A stretch of DNA of 64,000 nt, from assembly GCA_963682025.1 (NCBI GenBank), contig OY821517.1:96579946-96643945 (forward strand). Direction: 5' to 3'. Below, piece after piece: positions 24,091 through 36,551 of the stretch; within the stretch, counting starts at the first letter, position 1; each line of letters begins with the position of its first letter. Position numbers and translations under genes: made by a program. This DNA comes from Cordilura impudica (lineage: Eukaryota; Arthropoda; Insecta; Diptera; Scathophagidae). The notes below the pieces were generated by a model. The model saw only the letters and a list, made by a program, of their open reading frames with translations, searched no databases and was not told the DNA's origin.

Positions 24091-24629
24091 GTGAAATGTC
24101 GTATGATAAATTTTATCTACGTATGTGAAATAATTACCTGTTGATCAAAAGAGGCCACACATATACTATAAGCAGTTGCTCAGAAAGAAACCTTGCGACA
24201 CAATATTAAACGTCGCATTAGTCTTTCATTTCTGAAACTTGAATTTGATGTCTCTGCTCAATGATGATCACGTATTGAATGAAGTAATTCAATTTTTGAA
24301 AGTTCCGATTCCTTTAATTTGCGAACCATTCCGTTATATTTGATGTTTATAAATAAACTGAAAAAAAAAACTTAAAGCGGTTTCGCCGCTTATTTTTGAA
24401 GCATTTTTGCTGCAGCATCTTATAAAAACTTCTAAATTAAAAAATCAAAAAATTTTTAATTGAAATAAAAAATGAATTTACTGCCCATACAAATTTTTGG
24501 GGAGAAAGTTCATTTTATTGGGGAATTTTTTAATTGGGGACTAAGTACTCAGCGCCTGGTAAGCATAGTGAACCATTTTTCAAGTCAAAGGCCTTTTTAT
24601 TCCGGGCAAGACCGGGTAAAAACAGCTAG

Positions 24630-24835
24630 TATACTATATTTTGGTAATTTTTTCTATTTTGATAGAATAAGACTAAAAATTTTAAAATATGTTAACTTAG
24701 ATATTACCTAAAATGCTTTACTAATGCAATGCTCTAACTAGTTAAAGTGAACTTGGCTGCATATACTTGCCTATCTGCATGCAACAACCATAAATTTGTA
24801 AAAACATCTTGACGTACACTGGATAGATGGGTAGA
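24630..24835. other. Short AT-rich spacer
   Basis: Nothing recognised between the Helitron 3' end and the HINE fragment. Confidence 0.4.
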
Positions 24836-24837
24836 CG

Positions 24838-25006
24838 TGTTTTGCCATAACTCATCCTATGGCCGGTAGAAGTTCATGTCCCAAATTTCATCAAAATATA
24901 TTCTTATTTGCAACCTGTAGTTTCATTACTAGGTTTTTGGTAGTTAAAAACAGCAGCACAGTCGTTATACCCAAACCATACTCGTATATTGGTGTAACGT
25001 ATAATT
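24838..25006 (+). mobile_element. HINE, 3' end fragment
   Basis: Recognised by CTCATCCTATGGCCGGTAGA, CAAATTTCATCAAAATATAT, ACAGCAGCACAG and the decayed hairpin. The GGAC array has been deleted. The copy is older and more diverged than the full-length ones. Confidence 0.7.
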
Positions 25007-25500
25007 AATCGATGTTAAAGTTATACGGCTTATTGTGGAGACTATAGAGTACCAAATATTATCAAATTTTTGCGGATTTTTACCTTATTTTTCACGATTT
25101 TGATAGGACGGCGAAGTGTTTTTAGAAGATTGATTAATACTTTGTAATTTTTATGTATTGGCAATAATAAAATCTGAAAATTTATTAATGAATTCAGCAC
25201 AACAAAAATTCGCTTGCGCTACCTGAATTATTTTTAAGTGGCCCAAAATTTTCAGTGTTCAAATTTTGCTAATGAATTCAATATAATAAAAAGTTTACAC
25301 TCAAAAATAAAAAAATAAAAATAAAATGTGCTTGCGCTACCTCGATTATTTCCTAAAGGTTGAAAATTTACAATTTATGTATTTTGAAACAATTAGAAAC
25401 TTTTGGCCTGATGCCAGCTCTAAAAATGGATTTAAATAATAAAAAATTTGCACTTAAAAATTTAAAACAACGAAATTTAAAAGAACGAATAATGAGGACC
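25007..25500. other. Spacer with a weak 125-bp direct repeat
   Basis: CTTGCGCTACCTGAATTATTT at about 25213 recurs as CTTGCGCTACCTCGATTATTT at about 25331, with TGAATTCA motifs between. Two degenerate units are visible. Confidence 0.4.
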
Positions 25501-25508
25501 TTTTCAAT

Positions 25509-25730
25509 ATGTTGGCGGCCTTTTCAGACCCACTAATTTCAACGCGAAGACATGTAAGATCTCGAAAAGATTTGGAAGAACATGATTATAGCTCCAATAT
25601 GTTAAGACTATTAGATATCGCTCCCAATGTTAATGACTATTTTAAAGAAAACTCATTAATAAAAAAAAATTATACTAATTTAAAAAAAAATATACTAAAT
25701 AACTCAATATCTATAGCATTAATATATTAA
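25509..25730 (+). other. Unrecognised 73-codon open frame
   Basis: The frame starts MLAAFSDPLISTRRHVRSR, is open for 73 codons, and is acidic/basic mixed rather than low complexity until its AT-rich end. I do not recognise it. Position and composition would allow a TE fragment or chance. No promoter or splice signal supports it. Confidence 0.2.
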
Positions 25731-26034
25731 TATTAAAAATATTTCAAAGATGTGTATGTGTAATATTAATAAAAAAATTATTAGAGTGATGTTTTTTTTC
25801 TAGACTTTCGGATTTAAACAATTATTATTGTGAAATTAGTGAGTCCTTTGAGTGAATTATTAATAAAATTTCAATGTTAAATTTGGAATTTTGTGAACTT
25901 TGGGTGTATTTTTTTATAAAAAAAAAATCGGGAGAATAGGTCCAAAAGTTGTCCGATTTCATTAAAATTTTACAGTGTTTTTTTGCATGTAAATTTTTTA
26001 AATATAATACAGAAGTTAGCAAATTTGTCATCTT

Positions 26035-26280
26035 TTGTTGCATGGGGACTAGGTCCAAACGTGCACCGTTTTCAAGGATTTTTTATAGATCTCGTCACTG
26101 ACTAATAAGCCCATATGATCCAAATTTCATCGCAATAGAATAACATTTGCTACATTCAGTGTCATTAAAACCAATTTTGAAGGAAAATTTGTATGGGGAC
26201 TAGGTCCAAACATGGTCAGATTCCAACAAATTTAAGTAGGGCTCGTCTTTGGGTCAAAAACACTTTAAGTTACAAATTTA
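26035..26280 (+). mobile_element. Distant HINE-related fragment
   Basis: ATGGGGACTAGGTCCAAAC occurs twice, near 26042 and 26192, matching the conserved internal block of the HINEs. The termini and the GGAC array are absent. It is either an old relic or a related family. Confidence 0.45.
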
Positions 26281-26572
26281 AGCACATTATCTTTATTTTT
26301 GCTACATGTAATATTAGCACAAGTATAATATTGGAGTTTGATAGGATATACTGAAGCCCCCTGTGGACCTACCGCCCTCCGCTAGCACTCATATATAATT
26401 TTTAAAATACCTTAATTAGTTTAAATGTTATGAATTTTGTAAAAGTCAAATCGCCCCACTGTGCGTAGATTCAAACCTCACGGACGCCCTAATAAGAAAA
26501 AATTCATATAGAAATAATCTATTCAATTAAATAAGAACAATTTATCACAATGTTGAATAAATATCTGATGAA

Positions 26573-26660
26573 GGCCGGTCCGATTAAGTATTAAGTGTAG
26601 TTATGAATTTTAGATATATATGCTTTATTCTGCTCTGCCACGCACCATTGAAAAATTCTT
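26573..26660 (+). repeat. 88-bp repeat shared with the MULE start
   Basis: GGTCCGATTAAGTATTAAGTG through TTATGAATTTT, ATATATGCTTT and CCACGCACCATT matches the reverse complement of about 38967-39058, just upstream of the MULE N-terminus. It may be a shared end of a MULE element. Confidence 0.6.
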
Positions 26661-26739
26661 AATGCTGATGGTGGTTTCGAGCCACTAAATATATATGTCA
26701 AAAACTTAAATGCCACTTGTAACAAATTTAATTTTATCT

Positions 26740-28290
26740 AAGCAGATGGATCCAAAACATCTTACCATGTAGAATTTGCTAATGAAATTGGTAAAACACT
26801 AAAAACAGGCTTACTTCGTCAAACAGCAAATATGTTTGAAGCTGGAGCTGAAGCAATCACTGAAGCTCTAAAAATATGTGCAACTACATCCGATAAACAC
26901 ATTATTTGTACCCACAGCCGTTCAGTGTTCGATGTACCGTATAAACAAAAATAAAACAATAATTTGTATTCAAAATTACTGATACAATTAAAAACAAGTA
27001 AGAAAATTATAGTCGGTCTAGACCGACCATATGATACCCTATACCATGCGTTTAGAGACCCTATCTCTCAGACCCAACTAACTGGATATAGAAAATAAGC
27101 ATAAACCAAATTTGAGTGGGATTTTTATTACTTTTTTCGGCTGCAGGTATGACAAAGTTCATATCGGATGCTATATCTATATGGGGACTAGGCCCAAAAA
27201 TGGACTGATCCTGACCATGTTTGGTAAGGTCTCTTGTATTTTGCAAAAATATATACAAACAAAATCTGATTAGAATCAGTGCAATATTTTAGTTTTTTGA
27301 TAGATATAAGTGAAGATCGGGAAGCAGCTCTATATGGGGCCTATGACTAAGAGTTGTCCCATAGATATAATTTTTAGACTACTGATTAATGAATGTAATA
27401 AACACATACAAACCCAATTTGAACAAGATTTATATGATAATTTGTATCTTATGGCAATTTAAGTCGATTTCATAGGGGTCACTTGTATGGGGGCTAGGTC
27501 TGAACATGGACCGATTCTCACCAATTTCAATAGCGTTCATCCCATGGCCTATGAAAGATTAAATAACAATTTTCATCAAAATATATTCATATTTGCGACC
27601 TGCAGTTTGATTACAAGCTTTACATGGACACACAGACGGACGGACGGACGGACGGACGAACATCGTTAAATCGAATCAGATAGTGATTCTGATTCGATCG
27701 GTATAATTAAAGATGGGTGTAGGTCAAATATTTTTGGTTGTTACAAACAGCAGCACAAAGTCATTATACCCAAACCACACAGTGGTATAGGGTATAAATA
27801 CAATTAAGTTACTGTGGATACCCAGTCACGTTAATGTAATGGGAAATAAAGCAGAATATAAAGCTGCAAAATCCGCTTATCTTCAAGCAACCTAATTTTT
27901 AATACCACAGTCTAAAAACTTTATATCAAGAGCCCACATCGCAAACTTAAACTCAGCAATTTACGAAAAATGGGGTCAACACAATCACCTTTACCGATGC
28001 ATTACTACCGCAAAAATTCTAATTGATCTTCCAACTTCAACCAACGTTCATAAAAACAAATGTTTTACAAGGTTTCGCCTAACACACACTCGATTCACTC
28101 ACCAACATCTGATATCTAAGGACCCTCAGACAATACGCTCATTCAGCAACAACTCAACATTAACAACTCTCCATCTTCTATATGAATGTCCATCGATATA
28201 CACAGCGCGGTTAAGAATATGTAACACGAACAATATTTTAGAATTATTAAGAACAAAGTTAATGAGTTTCTACAATATATAAAAGTACAA
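26740..28290 (+). pseudogene. Non-LTR retrotransposon RNase H and C-terminal end, split by a HINE
   Basis: Plus strand from 26743: ADGSKTSYHVEFANEIGKTL gives the first RNase H Asp. FEAGAEAITEALKICAT gives the Glu. In THSRSVFDV the usual Asp-Ser is mutated. A HINE occupies 26993-27797. Coding resumes at about 27805 as LWIPSHVNVMGNKAEYKAAK, the last RNase H block (normally GHxGIxGNExAD). The C-terminal zinc-binding-like region follows (KNKCFTRFRLTHTRFTHQHL and TTLHLLYECPS, about 28055-28200). The order is that of I/Jockey-type ORF2 C-termini. The RT domain is absent and stops are present. The 28290-28560 stretch with CGGCAGGGG repeats may be its 3' UTR. Confidence 0.78.
26993..27797 (+). mobile_element. 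HINE inside the RNase H relic
   Basis: Full-length, with the palindrome slightly altered (GTCGGTCTAGACCGAC kept), about six GGAC units at 27635-27659, and the 3' hairpin intact. The flanking RNase H halves bracket it. Confidence 0.9.
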
Positions 28291-28688
28291 GAATTATATA
28301 TGAACACATTTTTTATTCAAAAGTAAGCCGATAACCTAAGTTGCTAGTGCCGTAGAATTAAGTTTATTGTAATTTAACAATATACTAAATACCCAAATTA
28401 TAATAGTAATAATAGTAACTGTTTTTTGTTTTTAATGTTTAAATTTGTCGTTTTAATTAATATCACATACATAGTCCTGTAGTTGTTTTACGACCACACA
28501 CTTTACTTGCCAGTGCTTTTTTAGAATCGGCAGGGGTCCGGATCTGATGTGTCGGCAGGGGTTCAGTCGTTAAAAAAAATATGCCTGTTAGCATAAAAAT
28601 ACAAGTTATTTCTCATATTTTTTAAGCGTGCACTTATGTACATATAAATACTTTCTTTTTGGGGCCATGGCATGAAATTATAATCCAA

Positions 28689-29478
28689 ATAAGTAAAAAA
28701 ATTATAGTCGGTCCAGCTCGACTATACGATACCCTATACCATGGTTTAGAGACCCTATCTCTTCGGTCCAACTAATTGGATATAGCAAATAAGCATAAAC
28801 AAAATTTGAGTGGCATTTTTATTAATTTTTTTCGCTGCAGATATGAAAAAGTTCATATCGGATGCTATATTTATATGGGGACTAGGTCGAAAAATGGACC
28901 GATCCTGACCATATTTGGTAAAGTCACTTAAACTTTGAAAAAATATATACAAACCAAATTTGACAAAAATGCGTGCAATATTTTTGTTTTTTGATAAATT
29001 TAAGTGAAGTTCGGGAAGCAGCTCTATACGGGGCGTATGACTAAGAATTTTGCTATAGAGATTATTTTTGAACTACTGATTAATGGATGTAATAAACACA
29101 TACAAACCCAATTTGACTAAGATCTATATGTTAATTTGGAACTTATGGCAATTTATGTCGATTTCATAGGGGTCATTTGCATGGGGACTAGGTCTGAACA
29201 TGGACCGATTCTCACCGTTCATCCCATGACCGATGAAAGCTTATAAACAAAATTTCATTAAAAGATATTCATATTTGCGACCTGTAGTTTGATTACAAGG
29301 TTTACATGGACACCCAGACGGACGGACGGACAGACGGACATTGCTATTTCGACTCAAAAAGTGATTTGGTAAAGTAGATCGGTATAATTAAAGATGGGTC
29401 TAGGACGAATATTTTTGGTTGTTACAAACAGCAGCACAAAGTCGTTATACCCAAACCATATAGTGGTATAAGGTATAA
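28689..29478 (+). mobile_element. HINE, full length, diverged
   Basis: The 5' palindrome is broken (GTCGGTCCAGCTCGAC). The GGAC array at 29320-29340 is interrupted by AGAC, and the 3' box reads TGGTATAAGGTATAA. It carries more changes than the 41-43-kb copies, so it is probably an older subfamily, like the 20.9- and 32.1-kb copies that share the CGAAAAATGGACC-type block. Confidence 0.85.
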
Positions 29479-29860
29479 AAAGTAACAAAGTAAAATATCT
29501 AGTAGCTTACAACTATTCAAACCATAGGTGTGTAGGGCTTTAACTCGCTTTATTACATACGTTTCTTTTGTATAAACCGAATTTGAGTTAAAAATTAAAA
29601 AGTTATTTTTGTTTCTAATATTTTTACAAAAATCCAATTAATATTAATTCTGGTCCCAATAATAAGTTATCTTGCAATCGGTTTCAACTAAGTTTAACTT
29701 TTTTTTTTACTAGTTTTTATGTACTTATTTTAATGTTTTCAAGTATGTCACATCACAACTGAAAATAGCTTTAAGATATTAAAAGTTGTCTAACAAATTT
29801 TGTATATAATAAAAAAAAAAAACACAGCTTCTTTGTGAAATAAAACATATGATTATTTGT

Positions 29861-30425
29861 TTACACCCTATACCACTCTGTAGTCAGAGCATATTGAGTT
29901 TATGTTCATGTTTGTGAATAACAAAAATATTCGACCTAAAATATATGCCGATCAACTCAGAATCACTTTTTGACCCGATTGAGCGATGTCCGTCTGTCCA
30001 TCTAAATGTCAGCCTGTCTCTATGCCTGGCTGTGATTTACTATAAATCTTGTAATCAAACTAGAGATTGCATATATAAATACACTTTGATGAAATTTTGT
30101 ATATAAACTTTTGTCAGCTTTTGTCATAGGATGATAGCTATTAAAATTGCTGAATGTAAGTGCGTGTTGAGATCTAGTCCCTATAGAAATAAATTATATT
30201 AGGGCGACCTAATTTGATCTAAGTTTCAGATTATAGTAGGTATATATAGCTCCAAAATTTGGTTAATGTGTACATACTATTGCCACTAAAATATTTCGTC
30301 ATAGCCCTCATACAAATTTTCAACCATATCTTCACTTAATTCAATTAAAAAAAAATATTTCCCTAAGATTTTGTTTGATCAATAACGGTTTATTCCTTGG
30401 CCTAGTCCCCATATAAAAATAGCTA
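29861..30425 (-). mobile_element. HINE relative, minus strand, strongly decayed
   Basis: The left end TTACACCCTATACCACTCTG, degenerate GTCY repeats at 29988-30020 and the TTTGATGAAATTTTGTATA block show the reversed order of a HINE. Homology fades near a CCTAGTCCCCATATAAAAAT block at about 30404-30423, and no 5' palindrome remains. Confidence 0.65.
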
Positions 30426-30429
30426 AACA

Positions 30430-31495
30430 ATGTCACCCAAATTTTGTTCATGTTACACTCAAAATATCTTGTTGTTATAATTAACTGAAAATGCAAATTA
30501 AAACAAAAAGTATATATTTCAAAACTGGCCTATTATATTTACAGTTAAATCAATTGAAAAATAATTTTCATTTACTTAAAAATATTTAAAAATTGTTTTG
30601 TATTTACTGAAAGAATTTAAGCTACAAATTAGTAAAATAAAACGACTTTGTTTGTTCTATTACATTTTTATATAATAAAATTTAAATATTTCACAAGTAG
30701 AAATGGGGGTTGGTTTTCCAAAAATTGTGGAACCAAAAAGAAAGCTACGGCTACCGAAAAATAGAAAAATAAAACAAACAAAAAAAAAAATTCAAAGTAA
30801 TATCAAGATTACTTTCCTTTATTTTTTCTCCAAAGATGGCGGTGAATTTATATCAATTTACTACAAAAAACTTTCAATTTAACACAAACACGATCCTTAT
30901 GGTTAAAGAGTTAGACAATGATACAAAAAACGATTACAATGTCGCGGTTAAAAAAGTATATTGAACAACAAAATTACAGGAAAATGTCAGACAAAAAAGA
31001 GACTTAAATAACTATAGCGCACTCCGTATGTCAACGTCCATTCCATGATGACATCAGCTACAATGGGGCCTCAAACGCACACGTAAACAAAATCAAAATT
31101 ACAAAACCTGTTATGGCTGCATGGTGCATACGGTATTATTCAAAGTTATATAAATAGAATTAATTGAAATAAAATCGAGTTTTAACATTCATTTCAATAA
31201 AAAATAATAAAAGAATAAATAAGAATATTTATTTAAGAAAAAACCTCACCGAATGTTAATTCCACCTCGGACTTACGTTTACATTAAGATCTGGACTTAT
31301 TCCACTATTTATAACAAATTAAAATAATTTGAGAAACCGGAAACTAAGTAACTAAAACCAAAAATATTTTCTTTTTAACATTCTTTAGAGTTGTCGCCAT
31401 ATTTCAGTTCACATCTTTGTACCTGATATCCGGTTTTATGAAAAAGAGTGTTATCCTAACTTTACCCAGATAAACGGTTTATTTTGTGAATCAGC
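30430..31495. other. AT-rich spacer, nothing recognised
   Basis: No coding motifs, repeats or RNA signals can be supported on either strand. Confidence 0.45.
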
Positions 31496-31499
31496 GTAA

Positions 31500-31790
31500 T
31501 TTCAACAGGCAGACATACAAATCGACAGACGGACGGACGGAAAGACGGACAAAGTTGAGAAACAAAAATGTATCAAGTATCAGCAAAGAACACTATTAGA
31601 ATAACTATTGAAAAAGTCTAAAAGATATTGCTGCGGAAAACAGAATATTAAATTGTTCTAAATATTAAATTGTTCTAAATATTAAATTGTTCTAAATTTT
31701 CAGCAAAGTTCCATTTAAGACCTTTTCTCGAAATTTGTGGTATATGGTAATGTATAGTCGGTCTAGGCCGACTTTAGTTTTCTTACTTGA
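31500..31790. mobile_element. Chimeric HINE-like fragment
   Basis: GACGGACGGACGG at 31529-31541 reads in the plus orientation. The terminal palindrome (AGTCGGTCTAGGCCGACT) followed by TTCTTACTTGA at 31755-31790 is a 5' end in the minus orientation. A 17-bp unit AAATATTAAATTGTTCT repeats three times at about 31645-31697. A rearranged or composite copy is likely. Confidence 0.5.
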
Positions 31791-32051
31791 TTTGCATTCG
31801 CATAACTTATAAAAAACATATAACATATTGAATATTTGTACAGTGGTAAAAAGACAAATTCGTACTCTATCCGTTTTCTTATATCTCTTAATTTAAACTC
31901 TCCCATAAAAAAAATATATTAATTCTGTTTCTGCGTATTATACTAAATTAATGCCATTATTTAAAAGAATGAAATTGGCGTTAGGAAATATCGCCCAAAA
32001 AAAGTAATGAAAAGTCGCCCAAATGAAGTATTGGCGAAATAATGAAAAACC

Positions 32052-32076
32052 AAAAAAAAAAAAAAAAAAAAAAAAA
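32052..32076 (+). repeat. Poly(A) run of about 25
   Basis: It is embedded in a small repeat of the ATATCGCCCAAAAAAAG type (three instances, 31990-32100) immediately before the next HINE. Confidence 0.7.
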
Positions 32077-32103
32077 TAGGATATTTCGCCCAAAAAAAGA
32101 AAA

Positions 32104-32858
32104 ACCAAGAGAATTATAGTCGGCCTAGACCGACTATACGATACCCTATACCATGGTTTAGAGACCGTATCTCTTCAGTCCAACTAATTGGATATAGAAA
32201 GTAATGAGTGGCATTGTTCTTAATGTTTTTGGCTGCAGATATGAAATAGTTCATATCGGCTGCTATATTTATATGAGGACTAGGTAAAAAAATGGACCGA
32301 TCCAGACCATATTTGGTAGTCACTTATATTTTGAAAAAATATATACAATTCAAATTTGAGAAAAATCTATGCAATATTTTTATTTTTTGATAGATTTAAG
32401 TGAAAATCGAGAAGTAGCTCTATATAGGCCCCAAGAACTGTCATACAGGGATTATTTTTGAACTACTGATTAATGGATAAAATAAACACATACAAACCTA
32501 ATTTGACAGAGAATTATATGATAATTTGGATCTTATGGCAATATATGTCGATTTCATAGGGTCATTTATATGGGGACTAGGTCTGACCGAATTTCGCCAA
32601 TTTCAACTGCATTCATCTTATGGCCGATTAAAGCTTATATACCAATTTTCTTCAAAATATCTTGATATTTTCGACCTGTAGTTTGATTACAAAGTTTATA
32701 TGGACACACAGACGGCCGGACGGACATCGCTAATTTGACTCAGAAAGTAATTATGAGTCGAAACGAAGAATAAAATTTGGGTCTACGCCAAATATTTTTG
32801 GTAGTTACAAACAGCAGAACAAAGTCATTATACCCAAACGACATAGTGGAATAGGGTA
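32104..32858 (+). mobile_element. HINE, diverged, first of an adjacent pair
   Basis: The palindrome is altered to AGTCGGCCTAGACCGACT. The GGAC array is reduced to about three units at 32711-32727. The 3' box reads GTGGAATAGGGTAAA. A second copy starts 31 bases downstream in the same orientation. Confidence 0.82.
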
Positions 32859-32888
32859 AAAAAAGAAAAACTGTTCAAAAAGAAATGA

Positions 32889-33664
32889 AAACAAGTAAGA
32901 AAATTATAGTCGGTCGAGACCGACTATATCATACCCTATACCATGCGTTTAGAGACCCTATCTCTTAGGCCCAACTAACTGGATATAGAAAATAAGCATA
33001 AACCAAATTTGAGTGGAATTTTTATTAATTTTTTCGGCTGCAGATATGAAAAAGTTCATATCGGATGCTATATCTATATGGGGACTAGGCCCAAAAATGG
33101 ACCGATCCTAACCATGTTTGGTAAAGTCTCTTGTATTTTGCAAAAATATATACAAACAAAATTTGAGAAGAATCAGTCCAATATTTTTGTTTTTTGATAG
33201 ATTTAAGAGAAGATCGGGAAGCAGCGCTATATGGGGCTTATGACTAAGAGATGTTCAATAGGGATTATGTTTCGACTACTGATTAATGGATGTAATATGA
33301 TAATTTTGATCTTATGGCAATATATGTTGATTTCATAGGGGTCATTTGTATGGGGGCTAGGTCTGAACATAGACCGATTCTCACCAATTTCAACAGCGTT
33401 CATCCCATGACCGATAAAAGATGAAATACCAAATTTCATCAACATATATTCATATTTGCGACCTGCAGTTTGATTACAATCTTTACATGGACACACAGAC
33501 GGACGGACGGACGGACGGACGGACGGACATCGTTAAACCGAATCAGATAGTGATTCTGATTCGATCGGTATAATTAAAGATGGGTGTGGGTCAAATATTT
33601 TTGATTGTTACAAACAGCAGTACAAAGTCATTATACCCAAACCACATAGTGGTATAGGGTATAA
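32889..33664 (+). mobile_element. HINE, second of an adjacent pair
   Basis: The palindrome has one change (GTCGAGACCGAC). Eight GGAC units lie at 33498-33529. An internal deletion at about 33296 removes the AAACACATACAAACCC block. It sits just beyond the C-terminal end of the MULE relic. Confidence 0.87.
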
Positions 33665-34494
33665 TCACCCAAATATCAAAAAACGAATTTTTGTCCAAAA
33701 TATCCACACTATGAAAAATATTTCATTATTTTCAAACGGTCATTGTATCTTAAATGACTGTACAACAGTATGGGCAGTAATACTGGTTTAAGCCTTCTGT
33801 TTCCTCCAATTCACTTTCAAATACATCGGTGTTATTGGTAAATTCTACTCGATTAAGTGGAGTAATGAAAATAACAGTTCCTGCTTCCAAAGCTTCTGTA
33901 GCCTCTAATATTCTACGTGCCACCATATTGTCTTTGCCCCAACTATGACGAAGGACCCCCATAAATTTGAAGAAATGCCCTCGTTTTTGTATGAGACGAC
34001 CCAAAATGCCATTGTAGATTTCGATAGCAGATGTGCAACGTGTACTTATTTGAAATACAGAGAACTTTGCTGGCTTAATCTTTACGTAAAAACAGGGTTG
34101 GTAAGTACATTTTCATTGTTGTAAAACACAGGGAACATACTATTTTCAACCACTGCTTCTCGAAATAAATAACGAATTCTACAAATTTGTTACTGCTATC
34201 AAATGTAGATATTTCGTTCTTTAAACTGCAAAAGCAATACGAATGGATTTTGGCGAAAATTGAGGCAAAGACAAAAATTTATGGTACACTTCAGAAAACT
34301 TTTTTTGCTCTAATCTACTCTGTTAGATTTCTGAATTTTTTAGATGTTACGCCTAATTGCTTGGCACAAATGAGACCAGCAATCTCAGTGCTTTGCATTA
34401 GTATTGTGGAGAATGAGGAAGCAAGCTGACTTAAGTTTTTCTTTTTTTTTTGTGCGTGAAAACTTTTTGCAAAAATCGTGCGATTTTTTCATTT

Positions 34495-35059
34495 CTGTAG
34501 TGCGATTCTGTAAATTTTAACAATTTTACACTAACGATTAAGTGATTCATTAACTATACCTTACCGATAGTCCACAAACCTATTTTTCTATTTATTTAAA
34601 TTGTAAACATGTAGCATCTCTGTCAAAATAAGCGAAAAACACAAAGAAGAATAGAAAAAAAAAACAAATCACTTCATGTTTGACAGGATGATTTTGTGTT
34701 TATGTTTAGTTTATTTTCTATTAATATTTTTGTTTATTTATTTGAATATAAAATAATGAATTGAATATGTTATAAAATTTTTTTATTTATATAAAAATTT
34801 TTTATAATGAATTCAAAATGTGTTCATAATTTTATGATTTTTATTTATGTTTGACCACATTTCAACCTAAAAATTTAACTTTGTAACGATTGAATAAACA
34901 ACACAAAAATTGTTGTCGTTTAGATAACAACAACAGCTGACTTTAACAATAGCGAATATCGTTTTAAAATTTTACTGAATACGAAAATCGATAATTTTGT
35001 TGTTTTCTTTTTTTAACGAATCCATTATCGTTAAAAGAAGTTACTGAATTGCGCTACTG
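34495..35059 (+). mobile_element. MITE-like element in the MULE relic
   Basis: The ends CTGTAGTGCGATTCTGTAA and TTACTGAATTGCGCTACTG are inverted with about four mismatches over 19 bases. An internal near-palindrome lies at 34909-34935 (GTTGTCGTTTAGATAACAACA). There is no coding. The CAG/CTG start would fit a hAT MITE, but no clear 8-bp duplication is seen. Confidence 0.45.
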
Positions 35060-36551
35060 GTTTTTCTTTATAAATTTTTTTATGCGCGATTTTTCGAAAA
35101 ATTTTAAATTTTGTTACAAAAATCGTGCTATTTTTGTGTAAGAATTTTTCATTTTTAGTTAGTTTCTGTAGATCTATTTTATGTCAAAAGTTTTTACAAC
35201 CAAACAAAACGAATCCTTCTTATTTATGGATAATAACCTTACTTATCTTTTCATCAAAATAGTCGTAAATTACCAACATATTTTTGAAAGCTCCAAACGG
35301 TACAATTTTAAATGTACCGTCAATCAGATATTTTCGTTAATTTTCCGCAATATGTTCTGAAAAAAAAAAAATGGAGTATACATGCCTTAAAAAAGTGACA
35401 TGGATTGTGTTCATGATAGGTGATGTCATATTTTGTCCAAAGAATTTCCGTGTTGAATGCTTCAATGGTTTCGGTGGGTGAAGCAGGACAATGAAGAAAA
35501 ACTTTTCCGTTAATATAATGCACCGCGTTGGATTTTTTTTTTAAGAAATATTTTTTATTGCATCTTGGTAACTATGCAAAAAAAAAAAAATTAATTACAA
35601 AACCACATAGAATTCAATAACATATACCAACTTACTTTGAAGTTGCACTTTAAAATGTAGATCGGATACAGCTCATGGCATTCCTTCGCCCAATTGCGCT
35701 GGCATTTTCTAAGCAATCTTTTATTAGTGCATTAATGGCTTTTAGCTCCTTCCTGATTCGGATGATTATGTTCCACTATTTTTTTCGGTTTAATTACCGT
35801 TTTATTTGCCAACAACATTTCTATGCGCACTTTGCAGTTACTATTGTAGCACGTGTAATAACACTGTGGAACAAATTCCGTTTAGCATAAGTTAGGTCGA
35901 TTCTGAGAGTGAGATGTGAAAATAGAGGCGTTTGTTTATGTAAGTCCGAATTATTTTTTTAATCGACCTTCGAACTTTGCAGTCAAATGCCAATTTTCAG
36001 CATATTGTTTATATGGTTTTTTGGCTATAACTCGTCGACTAATTGATATTTTTTCAATCTGTAAAATCCACATTATTGCTAGAGACCTGCGCAACAAAAA
36101 ATTGATTTAGAAAATTTTTGTGGTGCTTATGAGGCAAAATGTTGGAAAAATTATTTTTTTTTCATGCTTTTTGAAAATATTTTCCACAAAACTAAGTCTT
36201 TTTTGCTTTCTGTTTGACCTATAATATGCTTCTCAGTTTCTTCAATAAATTTCAGTTGAAAAGAAAATGGTCTTAGTCGATAATTTGCGTTAAAAATCCC
36301 AAAACCATTAAATAGATAGCGATTTAGATAGAAGTAATTAAAAAGGGAAGTTCCAAGAATTAGGAATTAGTAAAACAACTAAACGAACTAATTTTAAAAA
36401 TGAAGATTCAGTTAAGACTCGAAACTCAGCCGAAGCTGATGTCCTTCAATTTTCGCTCGGTCGTGATAAAATTCGCTATTAATTTTTTTGGAACGTATTT
36501 CATTTTGTGAGTGATTTAAGTTAAGTGCATCGGTTTCATAAAAATAACAAA

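Larger units (their letters stand above)
22462..24629 (+). mobile_element. Non-autonomous Helitron carrying two tandem arrays
   Basis: The left end TCTATTTATATAAAATTC follows an A at 22461 and resembles the Helitron 5' ends at 16274 and 56666. The right end has CCGGGCAAGACCGGG, nine bases, then CTAG at 24626-24629 and a following T, the usual insect Helitron 3' arrangement. The interior holds a four-unit AT-rich array and a CpG-rich five-unit array (listed below). No Rep or helicase coding is present. The boundaries are inferred from the termini. An alternative is two separate elements joined by chance. Confidence 0.6.

Noticed and set aside
33498..33529. GGAC repeats as CRISPR or satellite DNA
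   Set aside because: Uniform 4-bp units without spacers, always at the same place within a dispersed element.
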